From: Streptomyces deccanensis
GTDB lineage: Bacteria; Actinomycetota; Actinomycetes; Streptomycetales; Streptomycetaceae
Reading direction: 5' to 3'
Assembly (NCBI RefSeq): GCF_022385335.1
Contig: NZ_CP092431.1
Coordinates: 2,666,001 to 2,730,000 of the forward strand
Length of the DNA: 64,000 nt
In this document: positions 23,393 through 32,090 of the stretch, in pieces
Layout: each line of letters opens with the position of its first letter
Numbering within the stretch: position 1 is the first letter of the stretch
Position numbers and translations under genes: made by a program
The notes under the pieces: model-generated
The model's input: the letters and a program-made list of their open reading frames with translations, nothing else
Database searches by the model: none
Told to the model about the DNA's origin: nothing

Positions 23393-24243
23393 CCCCCCGC
23401 TCGTCCACGTCCTTCCCCCTGACCTGGCTGTACGTCCCCGGCGACCGCCCGGAGGTGGTCACCAAGGCGCTGGCCTCCGGCGCGGAGGTGGTGATCGTGG
23501 ACCTGGAGGACGCGGTCGCCCCCGACCGCAAGGCCTACGCCCGCGCGGCCACCGCCGAACTCCTCTCGACCCCGCCCCCCGTGCCGGTCCACGTACGCGT
23601 CAACGCCCTGGACACCCCGGACGCCGAGGAGGACCTCGAAACCCTCGCCCCGCTCCCCGGCCTGACCGCCCTCCGCCTCCCGAAGATCACGTCCCCCGAC
23701 GAGGTGGCGCGGGTCGCGGAACGAACCGCGCCGGCGGAGGGAGGAGCGGTCGCCCTCTACGCCCTCCTCGAATCGGCGCTCGGCGTGGAACGGGCGTACG
23801 ACATCGCCACCGCGCACCCCGCCCTCCGGGGCATCGCCCTCGGTGAGGCGGATCTCCGCGCCGACCTGGCCGTCAGTGACGACCGGGCCCTCGACTGGCC
23901 ACGTTCCCGGGTGATCCTCGCCGCCCGTGCCGCCGGTCTCCCGTCGCCCGCGCAGTCGATCTACCCGGACACGAGAGATCTGGAGGGCCTGGCGGCCACG
24001 TCGGCGCGCGGGCGCGCGCTCGGGTTTCTGGGCCGTGCCGCGATCCATCCCCGTCAGCTTCCGGTGATCGAACGGGCCTACACCCCAACTCCCCAGGAGG
24101 TGGAGTCGGCCGAGCGGACCCTTCGAGCGGCGACCACCACGGCCGGGGCGCAGGCCCTTCCCGACGGGCGCTTCATCGACCCGGCCGTGGTCGCGGCGGC
24201 GCGCAGGACCCTGACCCTTGCGGCCCGCCCCAGCAGGCTTTGA
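23389..24243 (+). CDS. CitE-like CoA ester lyase (HpcH/HpaI aldolase family)
   Basis: The 284-aa TIM-barrel lyase has VPGDRPEVVTKAL, VDLEDAVAPDRK, HVRVNALDTPDAEEDL, LPKITSPDEV, the ALLES glutamate strand, GEADLRADL and the C-terminal GFLGRAAIHPRQ. These are the Mg2+- and CoA-binding signatures of citrate lyase beta, citramalyl-CoA and malyl-CoA lyases. The other citrate lyase subunits are absent, so a stand-alone citramalyl-CoA or beta-hydroxyacyl-CoA lyase is more likely. It is the last gene of the six-gene unit and ends before the repeat element. Confidence 0.85.
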   Translation: MTPRSSTSFPLTWLYVPGDRPEVVTKALASGAEVVIVDLEDAVAPDRKAYARAATAELLSTPPPVPVHVRVNALDTPDAEEDLETLAPLPGLTALRLPKITSPDEVARVAERTAPAEGGAVALYALLESALGVERAYDIATAHPALRGIALGEADLRADLAVSDDRALDWPRSRVILAARAAGLPSPAQSIYPDTRDLEGLAATSARGRALGFLGRAAIHPRQLPVIERAYTPTPQEVESAERTLRAATTTAGAQALPDGRFIDPAVVAAARRTLTLAARPSRL

Positions 24244-24537
24244 TCGCCCCCGCCGCCCCTACCCGTCCCATCCTCAAGGGGCTGCGCCCCTTCGACCCCC
24301 ACACCTCCGCCCGGTGGGGGCTGGTCGCGCAGTTCCCCGCGCCCCTGAAAAGCAGGGGCTGCGCCCCGTGCTTTTCAGGCCCGCAGGGCCTGTTCTTTTA
24401 GGGGCGCGGGGAACTGCGCGAGAAGCCCCACTCACCCGCACCCACCCACCGCCCCCAGTCACCCCCGAACCAAAAACCCACCCGCCCCCGAAGGGACAGG
24501 TGGGTAGGCACCACAGCAACCGAACCAACAGCGGCGG
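24244..24537. other. Intergenic region between CitE-like gene and lgt
   Basis: These 294 bases separate two convergent genes. They contain the palindromic element at 24317-24429 and otherwise only C-rich sequence with no recognisable gene. The element probably also ends transcription from both sides. Confidence 0.6.
24317..24429. repeat. Palindromic intergenic element, copy A
   Basis: Outer arms of 30 bases (24317-24346 and 24400-24429) are inverted copies with two mismatches. They enclose a smaller hairpin with GAAAAGCA/TGCTTTTC arms and a GGCCCGCAGGGCC-type palindrome. A second copy is at 45041-45156. The outer arms and flanks of the two copies lie the same way round, but the inner part is reversed. 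Arms of this kind (GGGGCGCGGGGAACTGCGCG) are frequent between Streptomyces genes. Confidence 0.8.
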
Positions 24538-25530
24538 TCAGCTCTTCTCCGCCGACTCGGGCTCCTTCTTCACGCCCCCAGCGCCGGAAGCCCCCGCGTC
24601 CTTCTTCTCCTCGGCATCAGCCTCGGCCGAAGACTCCTCCGACTTCGACTCCGACTCCGGCTCCGCGTCACCGGCCACGACAGCGGACGCGCCCTCGTCC
24701 CCGTCACCGTCGGAGACACCCGGCTCGACGATCTCCTCCCGCCCCGGCCGCTTGCGGGCCGACAGGACGAGGTAGATCACGGCGAGGACGAAGACCAGCA
24801 GCGCGGTCCAGTTGTTGAGGCGCAGGCCGAGGATGTGGTGGGCCTCGTCGACCCGCATGTACTCGATCCAGAACCGCCCCGCGCAGTACGCGGCGACGTA
24901 CAGCGCGAACGCCCGCCCGTGCCCGAGCTTGAACCGGCGGTCCGCCCAGATGACGAGGAGCGCGACGCCGATGCACCACAGCGACTCGTAGAGGAAGGTC
25001 GGGTGGTACGTGCCCGGCAGCCGGCCGTCCGTGGAGGACGTGATCTCCACGGCCCACGGCAGATCCGTCGGCTTGCCGTACAGCTCCTGGTTGAACCAGT
25101 TGCCCCAGCGCCCGATCGCCTGGGCGAGGGCGATCCCGGGCGCGACGGCGTCGGCGTACGCGGGCAGCGGGATGCCCCGCCGACGGCAGCCGATCCACGC
25201 GCCCACCGCGCCGAGGGCGATCGCGCCCCAGATGCCGAGGCCGCCCTCCCAGACCTTGAAGGCGTCCACCCAGTCACGGCCCTCGCTGAAGTACAGCTCG
25301 TAGTCCGTGATCACGTGGTAGAGCCGCCCGCCGATGAGGCCGAAGGGCACGGCCCAGACGGCGATGTCGGCGACCGTGCCGGCCCGTCCGCCCCGCGCGA
25401 CCCAGCGTTTGTTGCCGAGCCAGACGGCTACGAAGACACCGATGATGATGCAGAAGGCGTAGCCGCGCAGCGGGACGGGACCGAGGTACAGCACCCCGCG
25501 CGACGGGCTGGGAATGTAGGCAAGTTCCAT
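24538..25530 (-). CDS. lgt: Phosphatidylglycerol-prolipoprotein diacylglyceryl transferase
   Basis: The 330-aa membrane enzyme moves a diacylglyceryl group from phosphatidylglycerol to the lipobox cysteine of prolipoproteins. The family signature GRWGNWFNQELYG is at residues 140-152, and about seven membrane helices run to residue 260. The remaining 70 residues form an acidic, Glu/Ser/Ala/Lys-rich tail typical of actinobacterial Lgt and not needed for the fold. Start ATG at 25530. A lipoprotein substrate candidate lies at 56627-57277. It stands upstream of the convergent repeat. Confidence 0.95.
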   Translation of the reverse strand: MELAYIPSPSRGVLYLGPVPLRGYAFCIIIGVFVAVWLGNKRWVARGGRAGTVADIAVWAVPFGLIGGRLYHVITDYELYFSEGRDWVDAFKVWEGGLGIWGAIALGAVGAWIGCRRRGIPLPAYADAVAPGIALAQAIGRWGNWFNQELYGKPTDLPWAVEITSSTDGRLPGTYHPTFLYESLWCIGVALLVIWADRRFKLGHGRAFALYVAAYCAGRFWIEYMRVDEAHHILGLRLNNWTALLVFVLAVIYLVLSARKRPGREEIVEPGVSDGDGDEGASAVVAGDAEPESESKSEESSAEADAEEKKDAGASGAGGVKKEPESAEKS

Positions 25531-25647
25531 GGCAGGGTCGACGCTACCCTGCCGGGCCCGGCCGACGGCGGGCGGCCCGGCAACGGGTCCATAACGCCGT
25601 ACCTCAACTGCCTTGACGCCCCACGGACCCCGCGCGGCGCCCCCGTC

Positions 25648-26424
25648 TCACCCGGCGGCCCTGGCCTCCACCATCTGCTTCAGCTTGGCGGGGGTCATGG
25701 ACTGGTCCGCGTAGATGTTGGTGCCGTTGAGGAAGACGCTCGGCGTGCCGGAGAAGCCGCCCTTCTGGAAGGCCTCGTTCGACTTGGCGACCCAGCTGTT
25801 GTGCTTGCCCTCCTCCACACAGGTGCGGAAGGCGGCGGTGTCCAGCCCGTCCACCTTCTTCGCCAGGTCGAACAGCTTGGTCTCGCTCGCGAAGGCGTCG
25901 TCCGTCTCGGGCGGCTGGTTCTCGTAGAGCACGTCGTGGTACGCGGGGAACTTGCCCTCGTTCTGTGCGCACGCCGCGGCGCCCGCCGCCTTGCGGGAGC
26001 CGCTGCCGCCCATGTTGCCGTCGATCAGGGTGGCGAGGTGGTACTCGACCTTCAGCTTTCCGGCCTCGGTCAGTTCGTGGATCGTCGAGCGGTAGGCGTC
26101 CTCGAAGGACTTGCAGGCCGGGCAGCGGAAGTCCTCCCACACGGAGAGGGTCGACTTGGCGCCTGCGTCCCCGACGGGGATCGCGAGGCTGTCCTCGCCG
26201 TTCGCCCCCGAGGGCGCGACGACCGGGCCCGAGGCGTCGGACCCGTCGTCCTTGCCCGCGTTCGCCGCCACGACGCCGATCACGGCGGCCAGCCCCAGCA
26301 CGCACACCACGGAGGCGCCCACGATCAGCACCCGACGGCGCTTCTCGGCGGCCTTCTGCTTCTCGCGCTCCTCCGCCAGCCGTTCCCGGGCGGTGCGCTT
26401 TCCCTCACGGTTCTTCTCGCTCAC
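25648..26424 (-). CDS. Membrane-anchored DsbA-like thioredoxin-fold protein
   Basis: The 258-aa protein has a charged cytoplasmic N terminus (residues 1-31, KQKAAEKRRR), one membrane helix (about 32-54), and an extracellular DsbA/thioredoxin domain. The active site is CPAC in DFRCPACKSFED, with the cis-proline loop GTPSVFLNG near the end and two further cysteines (AAACAQ and FRTCVEE) that could pair. It probably forms or exchanges disulfides in exported proteins. The GTG start has only a weak ribosome site. It lies 128 bases after trpA on the same strand but behind a strong hairpin, so it probably has its own promoter. A paralogue is at 55742. Confidence 0.88.
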   Translation of the reverse strand: MSEKNREGKRTARERLAEEREKQKAAEKRRRVLIVGASVVCVLGLAAVIGVVAANAGKDDGSDASGPVVAPSGANGEDSLAIPVGDAGAKSTLSVWEDFRCPACKSFEDAYRSTIHELTEAGKLKVEYHLATLIDGNMGGSGSRKAAGAAACAQNEGKFPAYHDVLYENQPPETDDAFASETKLFDLAKKVDGLDTAAFRTCVEEGKHNSWVAKSNEAFQKGGFSGTPSVFLNGTNIYADQSMTPAKLKQMVEARAAG

Positions 26425-26440
26425 ATCCCGCAGAACGAAC

Positions 26441-26465
26441 CGGGGAGGCGCTCAGCGCCTCCCCG
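26441..26465 (-). terminator. Hairpin terminator downstream of trpA
   Basis: A perfect 11-bp stem with a 3-base loop (26441-26451 with 26455-26465) lies about 90 bases past the trpA stop and before the DsbA-like gene. It probably ends the trpC-trpM-trpB-trpA transcript. Confidence 0.65.
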
Positions 26466-26552
26466 ATCCCACTTCCACCCGTTCGAGTGAGCGAACTGCC
26501 CGTTACGTCCAGCGATCCCCGTACGACAAACGGGTGAACGTCACGAGCTGCC

Positions 26553-27371
26553 TCACGCGCCCCGGCGTACTCCCTTCGCGAGGTCGCCCGCCAGTTCCCG
26601 TACGGCGTCCAGGCCGGCCGCCTCGTCGGGAGCGTCCAGCATCCGCTTCACGAACGCGGAGCCGACGATCACACCGTCGGCGAACCCGGCGACCTCGGCG
26701 GCCTGCTCGGCGTTGGAGACGCCGAGGCCGACGCAGACCGGCAGGCCCGACCCCGTGGCCCGGGTGCGTTCCACCAGGTCCTGGGCCTGTGCGCCCACCG
26801 ACTCCCGGGTGCCCGTGACCCCCATCAGCGAGGCCGCGTAGACGAAGCCGCTGCCGGCCGCGGTGATCTCCGCGAGCCGGGCGTCCTTGCTGCTGGGCGC
26901 GACCACGAAGACGGTGCCGAGGCCGTGCTTCTCCGCGTGCTCCCTCCACAGCGCCGACTCCTGGACGGGCAGGTCGGGCAGGATGCAGCCCGCGCCGCCC
27001 GCCTCCGCGAGCTCGGCCGTGAAGCGCTCCACGCCGTAGCGGTCGATCGGGTTCCAGTACGTCATGACGAGCACCGGCTTCCCGGTGGCCTCGTACGCCT
27101 CGCGGACCGTGCGCATCACGTCGGCGATCTTGACGCCGCCGCGCAGGGCGATGTCGTCGGCGGTCTGGATGACGGGTCCGTCGAGGACCGGGTCGCTGTG
27201 CGGCAGCCCGACCTCGACGACGTCGGCGCCGCCCTCGAAGACCGCCTTGATCGCGGCGATACCGCCGTCGACGGTCGGGAACCCGGCCGGCAGATAGGCG
27301 ATCAGCGCGGACCGGCCCTCCGCCTTGGCGGCGGCGAGGGTGTCGCTCAACAGCTGGATGTTGCCGCTCAC
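26553..27371 (-). CDS. trpA: Tryptophan synthase alpha chain
   Basis: The 272-aa alpha subunit releases indole from indole-3-glycerol phosphate. The catalytic Glu53 is in [11 protein letters not shown] and the catalytic Asp is nearby at residue 64. The phosphate-binding [22 protein letters not shown] segment is present. The GTG start overlaps the trpB stop (GTGA), as expected for subunits of one complex. Confidence 0.96.
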   Translation of the reverse strand: MSGNIQLLSDTLAAAKAEGRSALIAYLPAGFPTVDGGIAAIKAVFEGGADVVEVGLPHSDPVLDGPVIQTADDIALRGGVKIADVMRTVREAYEATGKPVLVMTYWNPIDRYGVERFTAELAEAGGAGCILPDLPVQESALWREHAEKHGLGTVFVVAPSSKDARLAEITAAGSGFVYAASLMGVTGTRESVGAQAQDLVERTRATGSGLPVCVGLGVSNAEQAAEVAGFADGVIVGSAFVKRMLDAPDEAAGLDAVRELAGDLAKGVRRGA

Positions 27372-28657
27372 TTGGCGTCCCCCTCGATCTCGGCGAGATC
27401 GGCCGCGTCGGCGGCGACCTCGGCGTCGGCGCCCTCGTCGTACAGGCCGAAGTAGCGCGCGGCCGTGTCCATGTCCTTGTCGCCGCGCCCGGACAGGTTG
27501 ACGACGATCAGCCCGTCCTTGCCCAGCTCCTTGCCGACCTCCAGGGCCCCGGCGAGCGCGTGGGCGCTCTCGATGGCCGGGATGATGCCCTCGGTGCGCG
27601 ACAGCAGACGCAGTGCCTGCATGGCCGCGTCGTCGGTGACGGCGCGGTACTCGCCGCGGCCGCTGTCCTTGAGGTAGGCGTGCTCGGGGCCGATGCCCGG
27701 GTAGTCGAGGCCGGCCGAGATCGAGTACGGCTCGGTGATCTGGCCCTCCTCGTCCTGGAGGACGTAGGAGCGCGAGCCGTGCAGGATGCCCGGTTCCCCG
27801 GCGGTCAGGGTCGCCGCGTGCTCGCCGGTCTCGATGCCGTGCCCGGCCGGCTCGCAGCCGACGAGGCGTACGCCGGCGTCCGGGATGAAGGCGTGGAAGA
27901 GCCCGATGGCGTTCGATCCGCCGCCCACGCAGGCGACGGCCGCGTCGGGCAGCCGTCCGGCGCGTTCGAGGATCTGCCGTCTGGCCTCGACGCCGATGAC
28001 CCGGTGGAAGTCGCGGACCATGGCGGGGAAGGGGTGGGGGCCTGCCACGGTCCCGAAGAGGTAGTGGGTGCGGTCGACGTTGGCGACCCAGTCCCGGAAC
28101 GCCTCGTTGATGGCGTCCTTGAGGGTGCGGGAGCCGGACTTCACGGCGACGACCTCGGCGCCGAGCATGCGCATCCGGGCGACGTTGAGGGCCTGCCGCT
28201 GGGTGTCGATCTCGCCCATGTAGATGGTGCAGTCGAGGCCGAAGAGCGCGCAGGCCGTGGCGGTGGCGACGCCGTGCTGGCCCGCTCCCGTCTCGGCGAT
28301 CACCCGGGTCTTGCCCATGCGCTTGGTGAGCAGGGCCTGCCCGAGCACGTTGTTGATCTTGTGGGACCCGGTGTGGTTCAGGTCCTCGCGCTTGAGGAAG
28401 ACCCGCGCTCCCCCGGCGTGCTCGGCGAACCGGGGCACCTCGGTGAGCGAGCTGGGCCGGCCGGTGTAGTGGACGAGCAGATCGTCGAGCTCGCGCGCGA
28501 ACTCGGGGTCGTGCTTCGCCTTGTCGTACTCCACGGCGACCTCGTCCACGGCGGCGACCAGCGCCTCCGGGATGAACTTGCCGCCGAACGCGCCGAAGTA
28601 CCCCTCGGCGCTGGGGACGTGGCCCTCGGGGTCGGGAATGAAGAACTCACTGGACAT
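27368..28657 (-). CDS. trpB: Tryptophan synthase beta chain
   Basis: The 429-aa PLP enzyme joins indole and serine. The Schiff-base lysine is K100 in HTGSHKINN, the phosphate loop is GGGSNAIG, and the catalytic Glu is in AETGAGQHG. About 25 acidic C-terminal residues extend past the fold. The ATG at 28657 follows a GAGG site. 206 bases separate it from trpM. Confidence 0.96.
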   Translation of the reverse strand: MSSEFFIPDPEGHVPSAEGYFGAFGGKFIPEALVAAVDEVAVEYDKAKHDPEFARELDDLLVHYTGRPSSLTEVPRFAEHAGGARVFLKREDLNHTGSHKINNVLGQALLTKRMGKTRVIAETGAGQHGVATATACALFGLDCTIYMGEIDTQRQALNVARMRMLGAEVVAVKSGSRTLKDAINEAFRDWVANVDRTHYLFGTVAGPHPFPAMVRDFHRVIGVEARRQILERAGRLPDAAVACVGGGSNAIGLFHAFIPDAGVRLVGCEPAGHGIETGEHAATLTAGEPGILHGSRSYVLQDEEGQITEPYSISAGLDYPGIGPEHAYLKDSGRGEYRAVTDDAAMQALRLLSRTEGIIPAIESAHALAGALEVGKELGKDGLIVVNLSGRGDKDMDTAARYFGLYDEGADAEVAADAADLAEIEGDAK

Positions 28658-28863
28658 GCGACTACCTCGCAGGGGCGTGGCCCCGTCGTCGGTCGGACTA
28701 TGACTCACAGCGATCACGTACGCGCACGCCGCCCTCGGGCGGGCCCCCGCCGAGACGGCGAGTGACCACGAACGGCGATGATCGGTGGTGCCGAACCGAC
28801 CGTCTCCCCTCTCACCCGCCGCCGGGGAAGCGACACCCGGCGTTCAGCGAAGGGAAACGCGGC

Positions 28864-29055
28864 TCAGCTGCCCGCAGGCGTCCGCGTACGTGTCCTGGGC
28901 CATCGCATGCCGTTCACCTGACCCGGCTCGTCACCGATGACATAGCGGACCCGGCGCCCGTGGACACGACGGGCGGGCGCCCGGCAGCCACGGGGACGGC
29001 ACCCGCGCGCGAGGCGGGCGTAGGGGTCCCTGGGGGTCATGGTGATCGAGAACAT
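28864..29055 (-). CDS. trpM: Small tryptophan-operon protein TrpM
   Basis: A 63-aa basic protein (Arg-rich, about a quarter Arg; begins MFSITMTPRDPYARLARG) lies between trpC and trpB, exactly where Streptomyces carry the 63-aa TrpM (formerly TrpX). In S. coelicolor TrpM is reported to modulate tryptophan synthesis and development. The ATG at 29055 gives the conserved length; an upstream in-frame start at 29124 would reach back into the trpC end. No known domain is visible. Translation is probably linked to trpC, whose stop is 77 bases upstream. Confidence 0.8.
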   Translation of the reverse strand: MFSITMTPRDPYARLARGCRPRGCRAPARRVHGRRVRYVIGDEPGQVNGMRWPRTRTRTPAGS

Positions 29056-29131
29056 CGCGGCACAGCCTACCGGTACCGCCTCACCCGTGTGGGCGACACC
29101 GGTCACGGCCGTGCGGACGGTCATGGCCGGG

Positions 29132-29941
29132 TCAGCTCCGGCCGTGTCGCAGCGCCGGGTGCTCGCCCGCGGCCACCAGGTCGGCGACGGCCGTCTTGGG
29201 GTCCTTGCCGGTGACGAGGGACTCGCCCACGAGGACCGCGTCGGCGCCGGCGTTGGCGTAGGCGATGAGGTCGTGCGGGCCGCGGACGCCGGACTCGGCG
29301 ATCTTGACGATGGAGTCCGGGATCTCGGGGGCGACCCGCTCGAACGTGGTGCGGTCGACCTCGAGGGTCTTGAGGTTGCGGGCGTTGACGCCGATCACGC
29401 GGGCGCCGGCGTCGACCGCGCGGTCGACCTCGTCCTCGTCGTGGACCTCGACGAGCGGGGTGAGCCCGATGGACTCGGCGCGCTCGATCAGCGACTCCAG
29501 GGCCGGCTGGTCGAGGGCCGCGACGATCAGCAGCGCCACGTCGGCGCCGTACGCCCGCGCCTCCCACAGCTGGTACGAGGTGACGATGAAGTCCTTGCGC
29601 AGGACGGGGATGTCCACGCGGGCGCGGACGGCCTCCAGGTCGGCCAGCGAGCCGCCGAAGCGGCGCTGCTCGGTGAGGACGGAGATGACGGCCGCGCCAC
29701 CCGCCTCGTAGTCGGCCGCGAGCCCGGCCGGGTCGGCGATCGCGGCGAGCGCGCCCTTGGAGGGGCTGGAACGCTTGACCTCGCAGATCACCTTGACGCC
29801 GTCGCCGCGCAGCGCGGCCGCGCCGTCCTTGGCCGCCGGAGCCTTCGCCGCGCGCTCCTTGAGCTCGTCGAGGCTGACGCGCGCCTGCCGCTCCGCGAGG
29901 TCGGCACGGACTCCGTCGATGATCTCGTCGAGCACACTCAC
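29132..29941 (-). CDS. trpC: Indole-3-glycerol phosphate synthase
   Basis: The 269-aa TIM barrel closes the indole ring. The N-terminal [12 protein letters not shown] loop with catalytic Lys, VLRKDFI, and [14 protein letters not shown] are present, as is the phosphate site [15 protein letters not shown]. The GTG start follows AAAGGGGG. It is the first gene of trpCMBA and is preceded by a 190-base leader in which I found no Trp-rich peptide. Confidence 0.96.
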   Translation of the reverse strand: MSVLDEIIDGVRADLAERQARVSLDELKERAAKAPAAKDGAAALRGDGVKVICEVKRSSPSKGALAAIADPAGLAADYEAGGAAVISVLTEQRRFGGSLADLEAVRARVDIPVLRKDFIVTSYQLWEARAYGADVALLIVAALDQPALESLIERAESIGLTPLVEVHDEDEVDRAVDAGARVIGVNARNLKTLEVDRTTFERVAPEIPDSIVKIAESGVRGPHDLIAYANAGADAVLVGESLVTGKDPKTAVADLVAAGEHPALRHGRS

Positions 29942-30130
29942 GCGAGCGGCCCCCTTTCAGACGGTGAAACGGTGGAAACGGCAAAAATCAGTGACAACGT
30001 TTGACGGTCATGTATTGACAGTCGGGCGGTTCTCGGGGTTCAGGCGGTTCACTGCGATGGTATCCGCAGGAGGGCGTAGGCCTCGCATCCGGTTGACGAC
30101 GGTCCCATTACCTGGACGTTCGCCTGTTGA

Positions 30131-30592
30131 TCAAGGGTGGAGCCAGCCACCGAACGGCAGGTTCCGGACAACCGTGAAGACCAGCGCCAACGCGCCGAGC
30201 GACCACATCTGAACGGTCCCGAACCGAAGCCGCAGGGGTCGTCCGCGCGCCACCTGGACCACCCAGACGGTCCACAGCACCGCGAATCCCAGAAAGCCCG
30301 CGACGGCCAGCGCGTTGTCGGTGAGCGCGGTCGCGAGGTCGCCGTGCGCGAAGGCGTGCGCGCTGCGCAGACCGCCGCAGCCGGGGCAGTAGAGGCCGGT
30401 GAAGCGCCACAGCGGGCAGACCTGGTAGTGGCCGGGTTCGTTGGGGTCGACGGCCGCGACGTACGCGAAGGCGCTGCCGACGACGGTGAGCGCGGCGGCG
30501 GGCACCCAGAGGCCGCGGAGCGCGCGGCCCCGCTGCGGCGCGGTCGGTGCGGGATGTGCCGTGGGTGTGGTCTCGGCGTTCACACACCGCAT
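30131..30592 (-). CDS. DUF2752 membrane protein
   Basis: The 153-aa protein has three or four membrane helices and the DUF2752 motif CPLWRFTGLYCPGCGGLRSAH (about residues 59-79), a cysteine pattern that may bind metal. Function is unknown. It stands between trpC and two other small membrane proteins on the same strand in a trp-associated group that is conserved in Streptomyces. The ATG at 30592 is taken; a GTG three codons on is possible. Confidence 0.8.
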   Translation of the reverse strand: MRCVNAETTPTAHPAPTAPQRGRALRGLWVPAAALTVVGSAFAYVAAVDPNEPGHYQVCPLWRFTGLYCPGCGGLRSAHAFAHGDLATALTDNALAVAGFLGFAVLWTVWVVQVARGRPLRLRFGTVQMWSLGALALVFTVVRNLPFGGWLHP

Positions 30593-30671
30593 TCTGCCCC
30601 GCGCGGGCCGTACACGCGCACGAGGGGCGGCCCGGCGGTTCGATCCCGCCGGGCCGCCCCTCCCGCGGACG

Positions 30672-30950
30672 TCAGCTCTGGGCGGCGGCCGGCTCGGTGG
30701 TCGACGTGGCCGCGCTGCCGGAACGCACCGCCGCCTTCTCGTACACGGCGTGCGCGTCCTTCGGCTGGCCCATGCCCATGGCGCGCATGACCATGCCGAC
30801 GACGCCGCCGAGGACGACGATGACCATGCCGGCCCAGAATCCCAGCGGCTGGGCCATCACCATGTAGGCGCCCGAGACGCAGAAACCGATGAAGGCGATG
30901 GTGACGCCGGTCCAGGCGGCCGGGGTGTGACCGTGGCTGCTGCCCGCCAT
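30672..30950 (-). CDS. Small two-helix membrane protein (HGHTPAAWT family)
   Basis: The 92-aa protein starts MAGSSHGHTPAAWT and has two membrane helices (about residues 14-33 and 38-58), followed by a soluble tail with MGQPKDAHAVYEK. It is a common actinobacterial hypothetical of unknown function. The ATG at 30950 is chosen because GAGGAG stands six bases upstream; the ATG at 30971 would add seven residues with a poor site. It belongs with the neighbouring trp-linked membrane proteins. Confidence 0.72.
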   Translation of the reverse strand: MAGSSHGHTPAAWTGVTIAFIGFCVSGAYMVMAQPLGFWAGMVIVVLGGVVGMVMRAMGMGQPKDAHAVYEKAAVRSGSAATSTTEPAAAQS

Positions 30951-31126
30951 GACTTGCTCCTCGTTGTTCATTGCGTCGTGCTCGATGCGTGACGCTCGAT
31001 GCCTGTGCTGAGTCGGACGCTCGTCGTCCATTGTTCCGTACGGGTACGGGTGCCATGAGCGGGGGTGTCCACTCTCACGTTCCCGGATCCGTCCGTGCGG
31101 CCCGCGCGTCCGTGTCCGGGCGGACC

Positions 31127-31762
31127 TCAGGCGGGGTCGTGTCCCGTCGGGTCCTCGCCCCGGTCCAGGGCCTTCCACATGTCCTCGGGCCGGTCGGGGT
31201 CGACCGGCCTGGCCTTGCGGGGCCGGGGGGTGCCGTCGCGCTCGTAGCGGCCGGACATCGTGGGCCACAGCCGTCCGTAGCGCAGGGCGAGCAGCCCGGC
31301 GAGCAGGATGAGCGCGCCACCGACGGCCGCGACGTACGGCCAGCCGGTGTGGCTGAGCGCGTCGACGGTCGCGCCGCTGTCGCCGGAGGCCTCGGCCGCC
31401 TTGTCGTCGAGCGCCGCGCTGTCGTACGCCCCGAGCAGCGCCGCGGCGACGGTGCCCGCGCCGGAGAGGGCGAGCAGGGCGGCGACCAGGACGCGCCCGG
31501 AGCGGCGTACGGCGAAGACGGCGACGAGCGCGGCGAGGCCCACCACGGCGAGGGACGCCGGGACGCCCGTGACGTCGCTGCCCTTGGCGGTCAGCGGGAA
31601 GGAGCCGCCGGCCACCGTGATGGTGCCCTCCGACCAGCGCTGCCGGGTGGCGAGCAGCGCGACGGCCGCGCCGAGCGCACCGCTGATCAGGGCCAGCGCG
31701 AGACTGCGCCGACCGGAGCGGACGGACGCGGGTTCGGAACGGGGGCGAGGTACGGCGGTCAC
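31127..31762 (-). CDS. Tryptophan biosynthesis-associated membrane protein (TIGR02234 type)
   Basis: About 211 aa with four membrane helices and an extracellular loop (ATRQRWSEGTITVAGGSFPL) characteristic of the Trp_oprn_chp family. The C terminus is charged and cytoplasmic (PVDPDRPEDMWKALDRGEDPT). The family is found beside trp genes in actinobacteria, but no activity is known. The GTG at 31762 is preferred over the GTG at 31771, though the choice is not firm. It lies downstream of trpE on the same strand, separated by the IS remnant and hairpins. Confidence 0.78.
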   Translation of the reverse strand: MTAVPRPRSEPASVRSGRRSLALALISGALGAAVALLATRQRWSEGTITVAGGSFPLTAKGSDVTGVPASLAVVGLAALVAVFAVRRSGRVLVAALLALSGAGTVAAALLGAYDSAALDDKAAEASGDSGATVDALSHTGWPYVAAVGGALILLAGLLALRYGRLWPTMSGRYERDGTPRPRKARPVDPDRPEDMWKALDRGEDPTGHDPA

Positions 31763-31782
31763 GTACCCCACTATCGCCTGAG

Positions 31783-31806
31783 CCCCGGGTGGGTTGTCAC
31801 CCGGGG
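31783..31806 (-). terminator. Hairpin before the trp-associated membrane gene
   Basis: A perfect 9-bp stem (CCCCGGGTG/CACCCGGGG) with a 6-base loop stands 12-20 bases upstream of the membrane protein start on the minus strand. It may be a terminator of read-through from trpE or part of a short leader of the gene. Confidence 0.4.
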
Positions 31807-31849
31807 TTCTTCGGAAAACTCCGGAGATTACTCACACGATCAGGTGAAG

Positions 31850-32014
31850 CAGGGGTTCCCTCGCAGCAAGGGCCCGACCACGTGGTGTTTCCTGGCGGGA
31901 ATCCGGGCTGGTTCCAACCCGGCTGGTGTTGAGCGCGTAGGACCTGGCCTCTCGCTGAGTAGCCGGGCGGCGTGAGCCAGAAATCCCCTTGGGCTCCACA
32001 AGGGGAGGGTTCAA
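31850..32014 (+). mobile_element. Putative right-end/omega-RNA remnant of an IS200/IS605-type TnpB element
   Basis: The segment ends with CCAGAAATCCCCTT, a short loop, AAGGGG, then AGGGTTCAA (31979-32014). This matches the general layout of IS605-family right ends: a terminal hairpin followed by a purine run and TCAA, the site where the TnpB guide RNA scaffold stops. Structured, G/C-paired sequence upstream (31890-31980) also fits such an RNA. No tnpB or tnpA frame remains in the window and the left end is not recognisable, so the left boundary is approximate. Recognition is from memory of the family pattern. Confidence 0.45.
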
Positions 32015-32054
32015 GTGAGAAGCGCCCTATGGCACATCTGAAGAGGCACCACGT

Positions 32055-32087
32055 GCTGCCGACCGCGTCATCCGACGGGTCGGCAGC
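32055..32087 (-). terminator. Hairpin terminator downstream of trpE
   Basis: A 10-bp perfect stem (32055-32064 with 32078-32087) begins 4 bases after the trpE stop. It is the likely terminator of the hisI-trpE transcript. Confidence 0.6.
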
Positions 32088-32090
32088 GCC

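Larger units (their letters stand above)
31763..32090. other. Gap downstream of trpE with IS remnant and hairpins
   Basis: These 328 bases hold no intact gene. They contain the hairpin at 31783-31806, the TnpB-element-like right end finishing at 32014, and the trpE terminator at 32055-32087. The + strand frame ending at 31975 may be the decayed tail of a transposon gene. Confidence 0.55.

Noticed and set aside
29942..30130. Tryptophan attenuator or leader peptide before trpC
   Set aside because: Short frames exist on the minus strand but none contains consecutive Trp codons, and no convincing terminator/antiterminator pair is seen.
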